From NCBI RefSeq assembly GCF_003151075.1, contig NZ_CP029482.1, positions 1,798,001 to 1,862,000 on the forward strand: 64,000 nucleotides of DNA, written 5' to 3'. Below the pieces are notes generated by a model that did not search any database, had not been told where the DNA came from, and was given only the letters and a program-made list of their open reading frames with translations. Below, one piece after another: positions 1 through 8,796 of the stretch (positions are counted from its first letter, which is position 1; every line of letters begins with the position of its first letter). Origin of the DNA: Pseudomonas sp. 31-12 (GTDB lineage Bacteria; Pseudomonadota; Gammaproteobacteria; Pseudomonadales; Pseudomonadaceae). Position numbers and translations under genes: made by a program.

Positions 1-347
1 TTGCCCAGGTTCAGCAACTGACAGTTACTGGCGGCCACGCAACTGGCCGAACGGCGTTCGCCATCGAGCACCGCCATTTCGCCGAACGAGCGACCGCTGC
101 GCAAGGTGGCCATGTTCACCAATTGCCCGTCGCCGCTGGTCTTCTGCACCGACACCTGGCCTGTGTGGATGATGCACATGAAGCTGCCGGCATCACCCTC
201 ATGGAAAATCTCTTCGCCTTCGGGGATGGTGCTGATGCTGAAGTAGCCGGAGGCGGCGGCGAAGTCCGCCGGCAGCAGTTGATCGAACAGGCCGCAGTCC
301 ATCAGCCAGTCGCGGATTTCGTTGTTCAGTAAGGTCGGTTCTGACAT
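1..347 (-). CDS. Cyclic nucleotide-binding domain protein (3' end cut by window edge)
   Basis: About 115 N-terminal residues are visible. They form a Crp/PKA-type cyclic nucleotide-binding beta-roll: FHEGDAGSFMCIIHTGQ in the middle, then the phosphate-binding cassette FGEMAVLDGERRSAS with its Glu and Arg in place, so ligand binding looks intact. The start is the ATG at 345-347 (MSEPTLLNNEIRDWL). The protein runs off the left edge, so any effector domain or HTH is not visible and the output cannot be judged. It could be a stand-alone sensor or part of a larger regulator or channel. A REPIN lies between this start and the 3' end of the oligopeptidase gene. The domain call is firm; the function is unknown. 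Confidence 0.8.
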   Translation of the reverse strand, partial: MSEPTLLNNEIRDWLMDCGLFDQLLPADFAAASGYFSISTIPEGEEIFHEGDAGSFMCIIHTGQVSVQKTSGDGQLVNMATLRSGRSFGEMAVLDGERRSASCVAASNCQLLNLG

Positions 348-405
348 GTCGGCACGGTCTTTTTTTTGTGTCTGTTCTATTCCGGGATTTGGATTCACTG
401 CATAT

Positions 406-501
406 CCCTGTGGGAGCGGGCTTGCCCGCGATGACGATGTAACAGCCAACATAAATGTTGAATGTAGGGGCCTCATCGCGGGCAAGCCCGCTCCCACAGG
501 G
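406..501. repeat. REPIN (paired inverted REP, family A)
   Basis: Two inverted copies of a GTGGGAGCGGGCTTGCCCGC palindrome, about 95 bp from end to end, sit in the 216-bp gap between the cyclic nucleotide-binding gene and ptrB. This is the REP-doublet form mobilised in trans by RAYT transposases in the P. fluorescens group; no RAYT gene is in the window. Confidence 0.9.
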
Positions 502-563
502 GGAGGTGTGCAGCCTCGGGCTCCGGTGTCTGGTCTTAAGACCAGTGCACCGGGCCAAGTTCC

Positions 564-2618
564 TCAGGCAATCCCCAAAACCTTGAAAACAAATGCGTAT
601 TCGAGTGCTACGTCACGCAATCCCTGATAACGACCGCTCATCCCGCCGTGCCCGGCGCCCAGTTCGGTCTTGAGCAGCAGGGTATTAGTGTCGGTTTTGG
701 TCGCGCGCAATTTGGCCACCCACTTCGCCGCTTCCCAGTACTGCACGCGGCTGTCGTTGTAGCCGGCAATCACCAGGGTCGCCGGATAGGCTTGCGCGGT
801 GACGTTTTCGTACGGGGCGTAGGCCTTGATCCGATCATAAACGTCCGGCTCTTCAGGATTGCCCCACTCGTCGTATTCCGTGACGGTCAGCGGCAGGTCC
901 GGGTCGAGCATGGTGTTAAGCACGTCGACGAACGGCACTTCAGCGATCGCCGCGCCAAACAGCTCCGGCCGCTGATTGAGCACCGCCCCGATCAGCAAAC
1001 CACCGGCACTGCCGCCACTGATCGCCAATTGCGCTGACGTGGTGAAGCCGTTGTCGATCAAGTGCTCGGCACAGGCAATAAAGTCGCTGAAGGTGTTGTG
1101 CTTGTGTTCCTGCTTGCCGGCGCGATACCAGGCTTCGCCCAGTTCGCCGCCACCACGCACATGGGCGATGGCAAACGCCACGCCGCGATCCAGCAAACTC
1201 AGACGGGCGTGGGAGAACCATGGGTCGAGGCTTTCGCCATAGGCGCCGTAGCCGTATAGATACAGCGGCGTCGGCTGTCCAAGTGCTTCGCGTTTGACGA
1301 CATAGCTGATCGGCACTTGTGTGCCATCGGGTGCCGTTGCCCACAAGCGCTGGCTGACGTAGGCATCGGCGTCGAACGGGCCGAGCACCGGGGTTTCTTT
1401 GAGGACTTTCTGCTCGCCACTGTCCAGTTCGAGCTGGCGGATCTGTGCTGGACGGTTCAAAGCCTCGTAACGCAGGCGGATCCTGTCGCTGACAAATTCC
1501 AGGCTGTTCTGCACATGCAGGCTGTACGCCGCATCCGGCAGTTGCACGCGGTAGCTCGGCAGGTCCTGCGGATGGACTTCAATCACCGGCAAGCCGCCGA
1601 CCCGCAGGCTCAGGGTCATCGCGCCGACGTTCAGGCTCATGCCCTCGATCATCGTGCTATCGCTGTGGGGGATCAGGTTCTGCCAGTCGGCCTCGGTCGG
1701 CGCAACGCCTGTATCGACGGCGGTGTACAGGGCGAAGTTGATGCCGTCGCGGTTGGTGCGAATGAACCAGGCCCATTCACCGTTCAGCGTGCCGTGATCG
1801 ACGTCGTATTCATGGTCTTCAACCCGTGGCGCCAGGCAGGTAAAGGCCTGCTGCGGCTGCGAGGCGTCGAGGGTCCAGACTTCGCTGGTGGTCTTGCTGC
1901 CCAGCGACAGCAGCAATTGCTGCTCGGAACTGGAGCGGTAGCAATGCAGGAAGAAGCGACCGTCCGGCTCGTTGAACACTTCTTCGGCCGCCGTGCCGTC
2001 GAGTCGATAGCGCAACAGTTTGTGCGGACGGTGGGTGTCGTCCAGTTCGCCGAAAAACAGCGTCAGGCTGTCGTTGGCCCAGGTCATGCTGCCGTCGCAG
2101 TCCTGGAATTCGAGCTCGCTGACACGACCGTTGGACAATTCCTTCACGAACAGCGTGTAAATCTCATCGCCCGTGGAGTCGATGCTGTAGGCCAGGCGCT
2201 GGTGGTCCGGGCTGATGCTGAACGCGCCCAGGGAGAAGAAGCCGCCATTGGCCAGTTCGTTCGGGTCCAGCAGCAGTTGCTCCTTGCTTTCATCGAGCTG
2301 CAGGCTGTCATCGGCCGGACGCGGGCAGCGGTAGTGGCGGGCGTATTCGTCTCCGGCGGTGGTGCGCGTGTAATACAGGAACGGGCCCCAAGGGGAGGGC
2401 AGCGACAGGTCGGTTTCGAGAATCCGGTCCTTGATCTCCTCGAACAGGGTTTCGCGCAGCCCGGCCTGATCGGCGGTTTGGGCCTCTTGATAGCGGTTTT
2501 CAGCCTTGAGGTAGTCGAGCACCGCGTCGGTGTCGCGCTCCTGCAGCCAGGCATACGGGTCAGGGCCGTCGGCCTTGTGGGCAATCGGGGCGCTGGTGAC
2601 GTTGGCGGATAAGGGCAT
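564..2618 (-). CDS. ptrB: Oligopeptidase B (S9A prolyl-oligopeptidase family)
   Basis: A cytosolic serine peptidase that cuts short peptides after Arg or Lys. The 684-residue length matches the family. An N-terminal beta-propeller region precedes a C-terminal alpha/beta-hydrolase domain. The triad is visible: Ser537 in SGGSAGG, Asp622 in AGYNDSRVQYW and His657 in GAGHGGMSGR. Acidic residues before the catalytic core (VTEYDEWGNPEEPDVYD) agree with basic P1 specificity. The reading frame extends 62 codons upstream through a REPIN. I place the start at the internal ATG at 2618 (MPLSANVTSAPIAHK), because the extra residues translate REPIN sequence and the family's conserved DPYAWLQ block follows directly. 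It appears monocistronic. Confidence 0.93.
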   Translation of the reverse strand: MPLSANVTSAPIAHKADGPDPYAWLQERDTDAVLDYLKAENRYQEAQTADQAGLRETLFEEIKDRILETDLSLPSPWGPFLYYTRTTAGDEYARHYRCPRPADDSLQLDESKEQLLLDPNELANGGFFSLGAFSISPDHQRLAYSIDSTGDEIYTLFVKELSNGRVSELEFQDCDGSMTWANDSLTLFFGELDDTHRPHKLLRYRLDGTAAEEVFNEPDGRFFLHCYRSSSEQQLLLSLGSKTTSEVWTLDASQPQQAFTCLAPRVEDHEYDVDHGTLNGEWAWFIRTNRDGINFALYTAVDTGVAPTEADWQNLIPHSDSTMIEGMSLNVGAMTLSLRVGGLPVIEVHPQDLPSYRVQLPDAAYSLHVQNSLEFVSDRIRLRYEALNRPAQIRQLELDSGEQKVLKETPVLGPFDADAYVSQRLWATAPDGTQVPISYVVKREALGQPTPLYLYGYGAYGESLDPWFSHARLSLLDRGVAFAIAHVRGGGELGEAWYRAGKQEHKHNTFSDFIACAEHLIDNGFTTSAQLAISGGSAGGLLIGAVLNQRPELFGAAIAEVPFVDVLNTMLDPDLPLTVTEYDEWGNPEEPDVYDRIKAYAPYENVTAQAYPATLVIAGYNDSRVQYWEAAKWVAKLRATKTDTNTLLLKTELGAGHGGMSGRYQGLRDVALEYAFVFKVLGIA

Positions 2619-2678
2619 GAAGGACTCTCGGACGTTGTACGGAATAGGGCGCGCGCGTGTCTTGATGCCGCTGCAAAT

Positions 2679-2772
2679 CCCTGTGGGAGCGGGCTTGCTC
2701 GCGAAGGGGCCTGCACATTCAACATCTGTGTTGGCTGACACACCGCATTCGTGAGCAAGCCCGCTCCCACAG
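2679..2772. repeat. REPIN (family A)
   Basis: Inverted copies of GTGGGAGCGGGCTTGCTCGC separated by about 50 bp lie between the divergent ptrB and the small membrane-protein gene. The TTGCTCGCGA variant differs from the TTGCCCGCGA form at 406-501. Confidence 0.9.
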
Positions 2773-2855
2773 GAGTCAGGCGTAGCGGCCAGGCATTGGA
2801 GCAAGCCTGACGGGCGAAAAGTCGTTACTATAAGCGCCTCTTTGCCTGCCTTGCC

Positions 2856-3353
2856 ATGGACACCATGACCGAGAACGACTATCTGATCGCTTGGGGCCTC
2901 TACGCCTTTGCCGCTTTAGGCTGCCTGTTGGTGTGGATGCGCATCACCCGCTGGATGTGGCGTTGGCTGCGTGAACCGCTGCGGCTGCTGGTTGCCGTGC
3001 TGCTGTTCAGCCCGACCATCATCGATCCGGTGAAGGAAAAAGTGGCCCCGGCCATCGCCATCACCGCGCTCGATCTGCTGTTCAAGGTGGGCAATAACGC
3101 CTGGCGAGCGGTTTCCGATCTGTTCATGTACGGCATGATCGCCTTCGGCATCTACCTGGTTTTCGTGCTGATCCGTTTCCCGCTCGAACGCGCCTCCAAC
3201 GCTCGCAAGGAACAGGCAGCCGCCGCCAAGGCCGCGGCCCGGGCCGACGATCCTGACGACGATCATCCGTTCGGCGGTGCCGGTGATGATCGTTACGGTC
3301 GGCCGCCAGTGCCGAGCAACCCTCAGCGTTTGCGGGTCGAACCGCGTTTGTAA
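2856..3353 (+). CDS. Small integral membrane protein of unknown function
   Basis: 165 residues. Hydrophobic stretches at about residues 9-28, 40-55 (shorter and weaker) and 88-108 suggest two or three membrane helices. A charged, low-complexity cytosolic tail follows (Ala/Lys-rich, then DDPDDDHPFGGAGDDRYG). I recognise no domain or motif. The gene lies 26 bp upstream of the YafJ-like amidotransferase in the same direction, with the DUF2937-like membrane protein after that, so the three are probably co-transcribed. An ATG at 2865 (MTENDYL) is an equally possible start; neither has a clear Shine-Dalgarno sequence. The hydrophobic profile and codon use suggest a real gene; no function can be assigned. 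Confidence 0.75.
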   Translation: MDTMTENDYLIAWGLYAFAALGCLLVWMRITRWMWRWLREPLRLLVAVLLFSPTIIDPVKEKVAPAIAITALDLLFKVGNNAWRAVSDLFMYGMIAFGIYLVFVLIRFPLERASNARKEQAAAAKAAARADDPDDDHPFGGAGDDRYGRPPVPSNPQRLRVEPRL

Positions 3354-3379
3354 CCCGGCCTTGAAGCGAGAATCCGAGC

Positions 3380-4156
3380 ATGTGTGAGTTATTGGGCATG
3401 AGCGCGAATGTGCCGACCGATATCGTGTTCAGCTTCACCGGGCTGATGCAACGCGGTGGTCGCACCGGCCCGCACCGTGACGGTTGGGGCATCGCCTTCT
3501 ACGAGGGGCGCGGCCTGCGGCTGTTTCAGGACCCGGCGGCGAGCTGCGAGTCCGAAGTGGCGAACCTGGTGCAGCGTTATCCGATCAAAAGCGAAGTGGT
3601 GATCGGGCACATACGTCAGGCCAACGTCGGCAAGGTCTGCCTGTCCAACACGCACCCTTTTGTGCGTGAACTGTGGGGCCGCAACTGGTGTTTCGCCCAC
3701 AATGGCCAGCTCGCGGATTTTCAGCCGATCAAAAGTTTTTACCGCCCCGTTGGTGACACTGACAGCGAAGCGGCGTTTTGCGATCTGCTCAACCGGGTAC
3801 GTGCAGCGTTTCCGGAACCGGTAGAAATCGAAGCGTTGCTCCCGGACCTGGTCGCCGCTTGCGCCGAATACCGCAGCAAAGGCGTGTTCAATTGCCTGCT
3901 GAGCGACGGCGACTGGCTGTTCTGCTATTGCTCGACCAAGTTGGCCCAGATCACCCGTCGTGCGCCATTCGGCCCGGCGCGGTTGAAGGATGTCGATGTG
4001 ATCGTCGACTTCCAGGCCGAAACCACGCCCAACGATGTGGTCACGGTGATCGCCACCGAACCCCTGACCGAAAACGAAACCTGGACCCGCTACGAACCGG
4101 GCCAATGGAGCCTCTGGCGACGCGGCGAATGCGTCAGCCAGGGCAAGACCGAATAA
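3380..4156 (+). CDS. yafJ: Class II glutamine amidotransferase, YafJ family
   Basis: 258 residues with an N-terminal nucleophile (Ntn) glutamine amidohydrolase fold. Cys2, directly after the initiator Met (MCELLGMS), is the expected nucleophile after Met removal. Other family blocks are [16 protein letters not shown], the HIRQAN Arg block and the CFAHNGQL Asn-Gly oxyanion motif. No synthetase or acceptor domain is fused, so the acceptor of the released ammonia is unknown; the family is related to gamma-glutamyl hydrolases such as EgtC/DUG3. It is followed after 13 bp by the DUF2937-like gene, whose ribosome-binding site overlaps this stop codon. The family call is firm; the physiological reaction is open. 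Confidence 0.9.
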   Translation: MCELLGMSANVPTDIVFSFTGLMQRGGRTGPHRDGWGIAFYEGRGLRLFQDPAASCESEVANLVQRYPIKSEVVIGHIRQANVGKVCLSNTHPFVRELWGRNWCFAHNGQLADFQPIKSFYRPVGDTDSEAAFCDLLNRVRAAFPEPVEIEALLPDLVAACAEYRSKGVFNCLLSDGDWLFCYCSTKLAQITRRAPFGPARLKDVDVIVDFQAETTPNDVVTVIATEPLTENETWTRYEPGQWSLWRRGECVSQGKTE

Positions 4157-4169
4157 GGACTCACCCCTC

Positions 4170-4712
4170 ATGTTGCTCAGTTATTTACGGCTGGTGTTGT
4201 TTGCGGCGGGCTTGTTGATCGGTGTCCAGGTGCCGGGGTTCATCAGCGATTACGCGAAACGGGTCGAGGCGCATCTGATCGAGGCGCAGACCGGCTTGAG
4301 TGGTTTCCAGGGCACGGCCAATCAATTCTTCAAAGGCGATATGCAGGCGCTGGTCGCTCATTACCGTGCCAGCGAAGACCCGATTTTCCGCAGCGACGCA
4401 GAGAGCCTGAGCACCTTGCTCACCCGTCAGTTGGCGCTCGATAAACAGTTCCAGGCCATGCAGGGCCCGTGGTACATCCGCGTCCTGCAGGTGGCGCTGG
4501 CGGCTGATCCGGATATTCGCAAGGAAACCTGGAATGGCTACAGCTACCAGATCCTGCTGACACCGGAAGCGATGATCTGGGGCATGAGTGGCGCGTTGCT
4601 GCTGTCCTTCGGCATCGAATGCCTGTTCCGTCTGATTGACTGGGTGGTGCTGGGCGGCAAACGACTGCGCCAGAGCCGTCCGATTGAAGACCGGGATGTG
4701 CGCGGGTTGTAA
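4170..4712 (+). CDS. DUF2937-like inner-membrane protein
   Basis: 180 residues. A hydrophobic N-terminal segment (LRLVLFAAGLLIGVQVPGF) and a second near residues 133-155 bracket a mostly alpha-helical region of about 100 residues, probably exposed to the periplasm. The architecture and the opening MLLSYLRLVLF resemble the DUF2937 family; this is from memory and was not checked. An AAGGA ribosome-binding site at about 4155-4160 overlaps the yafJ stop and lies 9 bases before the ATG, which supports the start and translational coupling. No catalytic motif is visible and the function is unknown. Confidence 0.75.
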   Translation: MLLSYLRLVLFAAGLLIGVQVPGFISDYAKRVEAHLIEAQTGLSGFQGTANQFFKGDMQALVAHYRASEDPIFRSDAESLSTLLTRQLALDKQFQAMQGPWYIRVLQVALAADPDIRKETWNGYSYQILLTPEAMIWGMSGALLLSFGIECLFRLIDWVVLGGKRLRQSRPIEDRDVRGL

Positions 4713-4728
4713 GGGGTCCAATGCGTTC

Positions 4729-4884
4729 CCTGTGGCGAGGGAGCTTTTGTGGCGAGGGAGCTTGCTCCCGCTCGGCTGCGCAGCAGTCGTAAATCCGGAA
4801 AATGCGGTTTGCCTGGCGCACTGAGGGTGTCTGTTTCGGGGCTGCTGCGCAGCCCAGCGGGAGCAAGTTCCCTCGCCACAGGGT
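4729..4884. repeat. Inverted repeat, family B (GTGGCGAGGGAGCTTGCTCCC), with partial duplication
   Basis: Inverted arms of a GTGGCGAGGGAGC type flank an internal palindromic part (GGCTGCGCAGCA at 4781-4795 and GCTGCTGCGCAGCC at 4841-4855). The left arm is doubled: GTGGCGAGGGAGCTT occurs at about 4731 and again at 4750. It occupies nearly all of the gap between two convergent genes. Confidence 0.85.
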
Positions 4885-4897
4885 TTGTGTATCAGGT

Positions 4898-5821
4898 TTA
4901 GACGGTTGGCTTGCTGAGGGAGATGTAGTCCTCGCCCACCTTGCGCGCATACCCCTCCAGCACCTGCTGACACAACGCGACAATCTCCTCGACCCACTCC
5001 ACGCCCACTCGCCACGACACCACGACCTGCAAATTAGGCAGCTGTTGATCGATAGTCAGCAAGGTCAATTCCCCCCGCGCCAGCTCCTCGGCCACCAGGA
5101 CCGGCGGCAACGCGCCAATCCCGAATCCGTCGCGCAGCAACCGGGTAATCGCCGACACCGAATTCACGCAGTTCAGCCGGGGTGTCATGACCCCGTTCGC
5201 CTGCATCAGACCCAGAATGTCCTGATGAGGATGTGAATTTTTCGAGTAAGTAATGATTCGCTCGCGAGCCAGGTCGGTAATGTCTGAGTACTCGCGGTTG
5301 TAGATCGAGCTACTGGCCACGATCCACCCCATCGGATGGCTTGCCAGCTCCAGGCTGCGCACACTTTCCTGGCGCACCAGGTCGGTTTGCAGGATCAGAT
5401 CGAGAAAGCCTTTTTGCAGCTGATCGCAGAGGTTGAGCGCCGTATCGGCCACCAGCTCGATCTCCACCAGCGGATAGTGATCCATCATCTGTGCCACCAA
5501 TGGGCTCAGCCAGGTGTGAATCACCGTGTCCATCACACCGATCCGCACGCGTCCGACCTTGCTCGAGCGCGTCTCGATCGACTGCTTGAGGGCCTGCATG
5601 GTGTCCATCATCTGCTCGGCGTATTCGAGCACTTTCAAGCCTTCCGGCGTCAGGCTCACTCCGCGCGAGTCGCGCAAAAACAACTTCACCCCGAGCTCGC
5701 CTTCGAGCACCGCGATGCGGCTGGAAATCGACGCCTGGGTGGTGAAGAGCTTGTCTGCCGTCAGGCGAAAACTCTTGAGTCGGGCGACCCAGACAAAGGT
5801 CTCGAGAAACTTCAGGTTCAT
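4898..5821 (-). CDS. LysR-family transcriptional regulator (probable pxp/MFS regulator)
   Basis: 307 residues. An N-terminal winged helix-turn-helix (residues ~3-60, SFRLTADKLFTTQASISSRI) is followed by a LysR substrate-binding domain to the C terminus. The gene is divergent from the MFS-pxpABC unit, 158 bp apart, the classic arrangement for a LysR activator of the opposite operon; a lactam such as 5-oxoproline or a related compound is the inferred inducer. The ATG at 5821 directly precedes the conserved NLKFLETFVWVARLKSF helix, so no alternative start is needed. A 10-bp perfect palindrome lies 18 bp upstream of the start and may be the autoregulatory site. Confidence 0.9.
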   Translation of the reverse strand: MNLKFLETFVWVARLKSFRLTADKLFTTQASISSRIAVLEGELGVKLFLRDSRGVSLTPEGLKVLEYAEQMMDTMQALKQSIETRSSKVGRVRIGVMDTVIHTWLSPLVAQMMDHYPLVEIELVADTALNLCDQLQKGFLDLILQTDLVRQESVRSLELASHPMGWIVASSSIYNREYSDITDLARERIITYSKNSHPHQDILGLMQANGVMTPRLNCVNSVSAITRLLRDGFGIGALPPVLVAEELARGELTLLTIDQQLPNLQVVVSWRVGVEWVEEIVALCQQVLEGYARKVGEDYISLSKPTV

Positions 5822-5839
5822 GGGATTTGCTCGGGGATA

Positions 5840-5849
5840 AAGAATTCTT
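5840..5849. promoter_or_regulatory. Candidate LysR operator palindrome
   Basis: AAGAATTCTT is a perfect 10-bp palindrome, extended imperfectly to ATAAAGAATTCTTAT (5837-5851), in the intergenic region between the divergent LysR gene and the MFS gene. Position and AT-rich symmetry fit a LysR regulator half-site pair. Binding is inferred only. Confidence 0.45.
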
Positions 5850-5979
5850 ATGTCTAGGGCGGGGTTTTATTAGTTGGACGCAACAGGGCCGGGCGCCCAA
5901 AAATCAGGCCATCCGGTTCCCACGATAGGCGTCGTCGGGGCTCAGAACAATACCAATAAAATTTGCACGGAGATTTGCC

Positions 5980-7266
5980 ATGAGTGCGCCCGACACGCTC
6001 GACATCCCCAAAGCCACGCCTCGCCCGGGACCTTTCGACTGGTACCGCAACATCAATCAGCAGGAACGCCGCACCTTCTGGAGCTGCAAGATCGGCTATG
6101 GCCTGGACGGCATGGACACGCAGATGCTCAGCTTCGTGGTGCCGACCCTGATTGCCATGTGGGGCATCACCACCGGCGAGGCCGGGCTGATCCATACCAG
6201 CACGCTGATTGCGTCGGCCATCGGCGGTTGGGTGGCGGGGATTCTGTCAGACCGCATCGGCCGCGTGCGCACCTTACAACTGACGGTGCTGTGGTTCGCC
6301 TTCTTCACCTTCCTCTGCGGCTTTGCGCAAAACTACGAACAACTGTTGATCAGCCGCACCCTGATGGGCTTCGGTTTTGGCGGTGAGTGGACTGCCGGCG
6401 CGGTGCTGATGGGCGAGGTGATTCGCGCCAAGGACCGCGGTAAAGCGGTGGGCATGGTGCAATCGGGCTGGGCGCTGGGTTGGGGGCTGACGGCGATTCT
6501 CTATGCGCTGCTGTTCTCGGTATTGCCGCCGGAAGATGCCTGGCGCGCGCTGTTCATCCTCGGCATCGTGCCGGCCATCTTCGTGATTTTCGTCCGTCGA
6601 CTGGTCAAGGACCCGGAAATCTACCGCGAAGCCAAGGCCAAGCAGGAACCGGGCAATGCCGCGAAGTTCTACGAGATTTTTGCCCCCGGCATCCTCTTCA
6701 CCACGATCCGCGCTTCGGTGTTGACCACCGGCGCTCTGGGCGGCTACTACGCGATCACCTCCTGGCTGCCGACTTTTCTGAAGAACGAACGCGGTTTGAG
6801 CGTACTCGGCACGGGCGGTTATCTGGCGATGGTGATCGTCGGTTCCTACGTCGGCTACGTCATCAGCGCTTATTTGACTGACATCCTCGGTCGCAAGAGG
6901 AACTTCATTCTGTTCGCGGTGGGCTCGTTCACCATCGTATTGCTCTACACCCAATTGCCGGTCAGTAACGGCGTGATGCTGTGGCTGGGTTTCCCGCTGG
7001 GCTTCTTTGCTTCGGGGATTTTCAGTGGCATGGGCGCGTTTCTGACCGAGCTGTTTCCGACCAGGATTCGCGGTTCGGGGCAGGGCTTTTGCTACAACAT
7101 CGGTCGTGCCTTGGCGGCATTGTTCCCGCTGCTGATCGGTTTGTTGAGTCAGACGGTGCCGTTGAGCGTAGGCATCGGGGCGTTTGCGGCGGTGTCCTAC
7201 GGCGTGGTGATCCTTGCGGCGTTGAGCCTGCCGGAAACCCGTGGCAAACAACTCGACGCCCAATAA
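5980..7266 (+). CDS. MFS transporter, metabolite:H+ symporter type
   Basis: 428 residues with twelve predicted membrane helices. The loop 2-3 signature is ILSDRIGRVRTLQ; helix 1 carries DGMDTQMLSFVVPTL, the Asp motif of the aromatic-acid/sialate/metabolite:H+ symporter branch. A second signature (DILGRKRNF) follows helix 8. It lies 76 bp upstream of pxpA in the same direction and divergent from a LysR regulator, so the likely cargo is the substrate of the 5-oxoprolinase or a compound that yields it. The specificity is inferred from context. CGGAG lies 8 bases before the ATG. Confidence 0.85.
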   Translation: MSAPDTLDIPKATPRPGPFDWYRNINQQERRTFWSCKIGYGLDGMDTQMLSFVVPTLIAMWGITTGEAGLIHTSTLIASAIGGWVAGILSDRIGRVRTLQLTVLWFAFFTFLCGFAQNYEQLLISRTLMGFGFGGEWTAGAVLMGEVIRAKDRGKAVGMVQSGWALGWGLTAILYALLFSVLPPEDAWRALFILGIVPAIFVIFVRRLVKDPEIYREAKAKQEPGNAAKFYEIFAPGILFTTIRASVLTTGALGGYYAITSWLPTFLKNERGLSVLGTGGYLAMVIVGSYVGYVISAYLTDILGRKRNFILFAVGSFTIVLLYTQLPVSNGVMLWLGFPLGFFASGIFSGMGAFLTELFPTRIRGSGQGFCYNIGRALAALFPLLIGLLSQTVPLSVGIGAFAAVSYGVVILAALSLPETRGKQLDAQ

Positions 7267-7342
7267 CAAAACGCCAGCAACTGATAATCTGCAGGCAACT
7301 GCCCCGCAGTAAAAAAAGAATATGCCTACAGGAGTGTTCACC

Positions 7343-8095
7343 GTGAGCCGCCTGCTATTGAACTGCGACATCGGCGAGAGTTTTGGCAACTGGACCATGG
7401 GTCTGGACGCCGAGGTCATGCCCTTCATCGATTGCGCCAACATCGCTTGCGGCTTCCACGCCGGCGACCCGAGCATCATGCGCAAGACCGTCAGCCTGGC
7501 CCTGAGCAACGGCGTACAGATCGGCGCGCACCCGGCCTATCAGGACCTGGTCGGTTTCGGCCGACGCTCCATGGCCTACGCCGCCCAGGAACTTCAGGAC
7601 ATCCTGCATTACCAGATCGGTGCCCTCGACGGCGTTTGCCGGGCCCAGGGCGGGCGCGTCAGTTACGTCAAACCTCATGGCGCGATGTACAACGACATGA
7701 TGGCCAATCCGGCGCAATTGCGTGCCGTGCTTCAGGCCGTGGCGGCCTATGACCGGACCTTGCCGCTTATGTTGATGGCCACGCGCGACAACAGCGCCGC
7801 CCAGCGACTGGGCGATGAGTACGGCGTGACCCTGTGGTTCGAAGCCTTCGCCGATCGCGCCTACGACAGTGCCGGCATGCTGGTTTCGCGGCAGCTGCCG
7901 GGGGCGGTGCACCACGATCCCGAAAGAATTATCGAGCAGGCGCTGACCATCGCCCGTGGCGACACCCTCACCGCCAGCGACGGCAGCGCCTTGCACTTGC
8001 AGGCCAATACCCTTTGCGTCCACGGCGACAACGCCAGTTCGGTGGCAGCCGTGCGCCGGATTCGCGAAGCCCTTGATCAGCAGAGCGCACCATGA
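7343..8095 (+). CDS. pxpA: 5-oxoprolinase subunit A (LamB/YcsF family)
   Basis: 250 residues. With PxpB and PxpC it forms the ATP-dependent 5-oxoprolinase that opens 5-oxo-L-proline to L-glutamate. Family blocks are [14 protein letters not shown] at the N terminus, [18 protein letters not shown] and the C-terminal LCVHGDN. I use the GTG at 7343, not the ATG at 7322: the GTG follows a CAGGAG ribosome-binding site (7328-7334), and the protein then begins at the conserved [12 protein letters not shown]. The stop overlaps the pxpB ATG by four bases, so the subunits are translationally coupled. Confidence 0.93.
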   Translation: MSRLLLNCDIGESFGNWTMGLDAEVMPFIDCANIACGFHAGDPSIMRKTVSLALSNGVQIGAHPAYQDLVGFGRRSMAYAAQELQDILHYQIGALDGVCRAQGGRVSYVKPHGAMYNDMMANPAQLRAVLQAVAAYDRTLPLMLMATRDNSAAQRLGDEYGVTLWFEAFADRAYDSAGMLVSRQLPGAVHHDPERIIEQALTIARGDTLTASDGSALHLQANTLCVHGDNASSVAAVRRIREALDQQSAP

Positions 8096-8796
8096 AACCG
8101 CGGGTTGAGGTGGTAGCGCTGGATTGCCTGATGGTGCGTCTCTTTGATGAAATCAGCGAAGCCAATATGCCGTGGATGCTCGCGGCCAGCGAAAACCTGC
8201 GCACTGCGTTCGCCGGGCATCTGATCGATCTGGTGCCGTCGTACACGACGTTGATGGTGCATTACGATCTGACGGCGTTGAGTCCGGCTCAGGCCCGGGA
8301 ACTGATCGCCGAAGCGCTGATCGACCTGTCGCCCAACGCGAGCACCAGTGGTAAATGCCATGTGCTGCCGGTCTGGTATGACTTGAGCGTCGGACCGGAG
8401 TTGAGCCTGTTGTCGCAACGCAGCGGCTTGTCGGTGGAGGAGGTGATCCGCCGTCACAGCGAGCGCGAGTATCAGGTATTCGCCTTGGGTTTCGCGCCGG
8501 GGTTTGCCTTCATGGGGCTGGTGGAGGAAGTGCTCGCCGCGCCGCGCCTGAATACGCCGCGCAAAAAAGTGGCTGCCGGCAGTGTCGGCATCGCCGAGCG
8601 GCAAACCGCCGCTTACCCGGTGGTTTCCCCCGGCGGCTGGAACCTGATCGGCCGCACGCCGGCCAAGCTGTTCGACCGCGAGCGCGACGGCTACAGCCTG
8701 ATGCAACCGGGCGACACCGTGCGCTTTGAAGCGGTCAGCCATGCCGAATTCATCAACCTGGGCGGTGACGACACGCCATTGGAGGCCCAGGCATGA
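8092..8796 (+). CDS. pxpB: 5-oxoprolinase subunit B (KipI/AHS1 family)
   Basis: 234 residues. Allophanate hydrolase subunit 1-like domain with the typical blocks [27 protein letters not shown] and a [17 protein letters not shown] loop followed by [12 protein letters not shown]. In E. coli this is the PxpB partner; in Bacillus the same family is KipI. It overlaps pxpA upstream and pxpC downstream by ATGA, so all three come from one message in fixed order, as expected for a heteromeric enzyme. Confidence 0.93.
   Translation: MKPRVEVVALDCLMVRLFDEISEANMPWMLAASENLRTAFAGHLIDLVPSYTTLMVHYDLTALSPAQARELIAEALIDLSPNASTSGKCHVLPVWYDLSVGPELSLLSQRSGLSVEEVIRRHSEREYQVFALGFAPGFAFMGLVEEVLAAPRLNTPRKKVAAGSVGIAERQTAAYPVVSPGGWNLIGRTPAKLFDRERDGYSLMQPGDTVRFEAVSHAEFINLGGDDTPLEAQA

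Noticed and set aside
2619..2804. 62-residue N-terminal extension of oligopeptidase B
   Set aside because: It encodes REPIN sequence and is absent from the family; the ATG at 2618 fits the family start.
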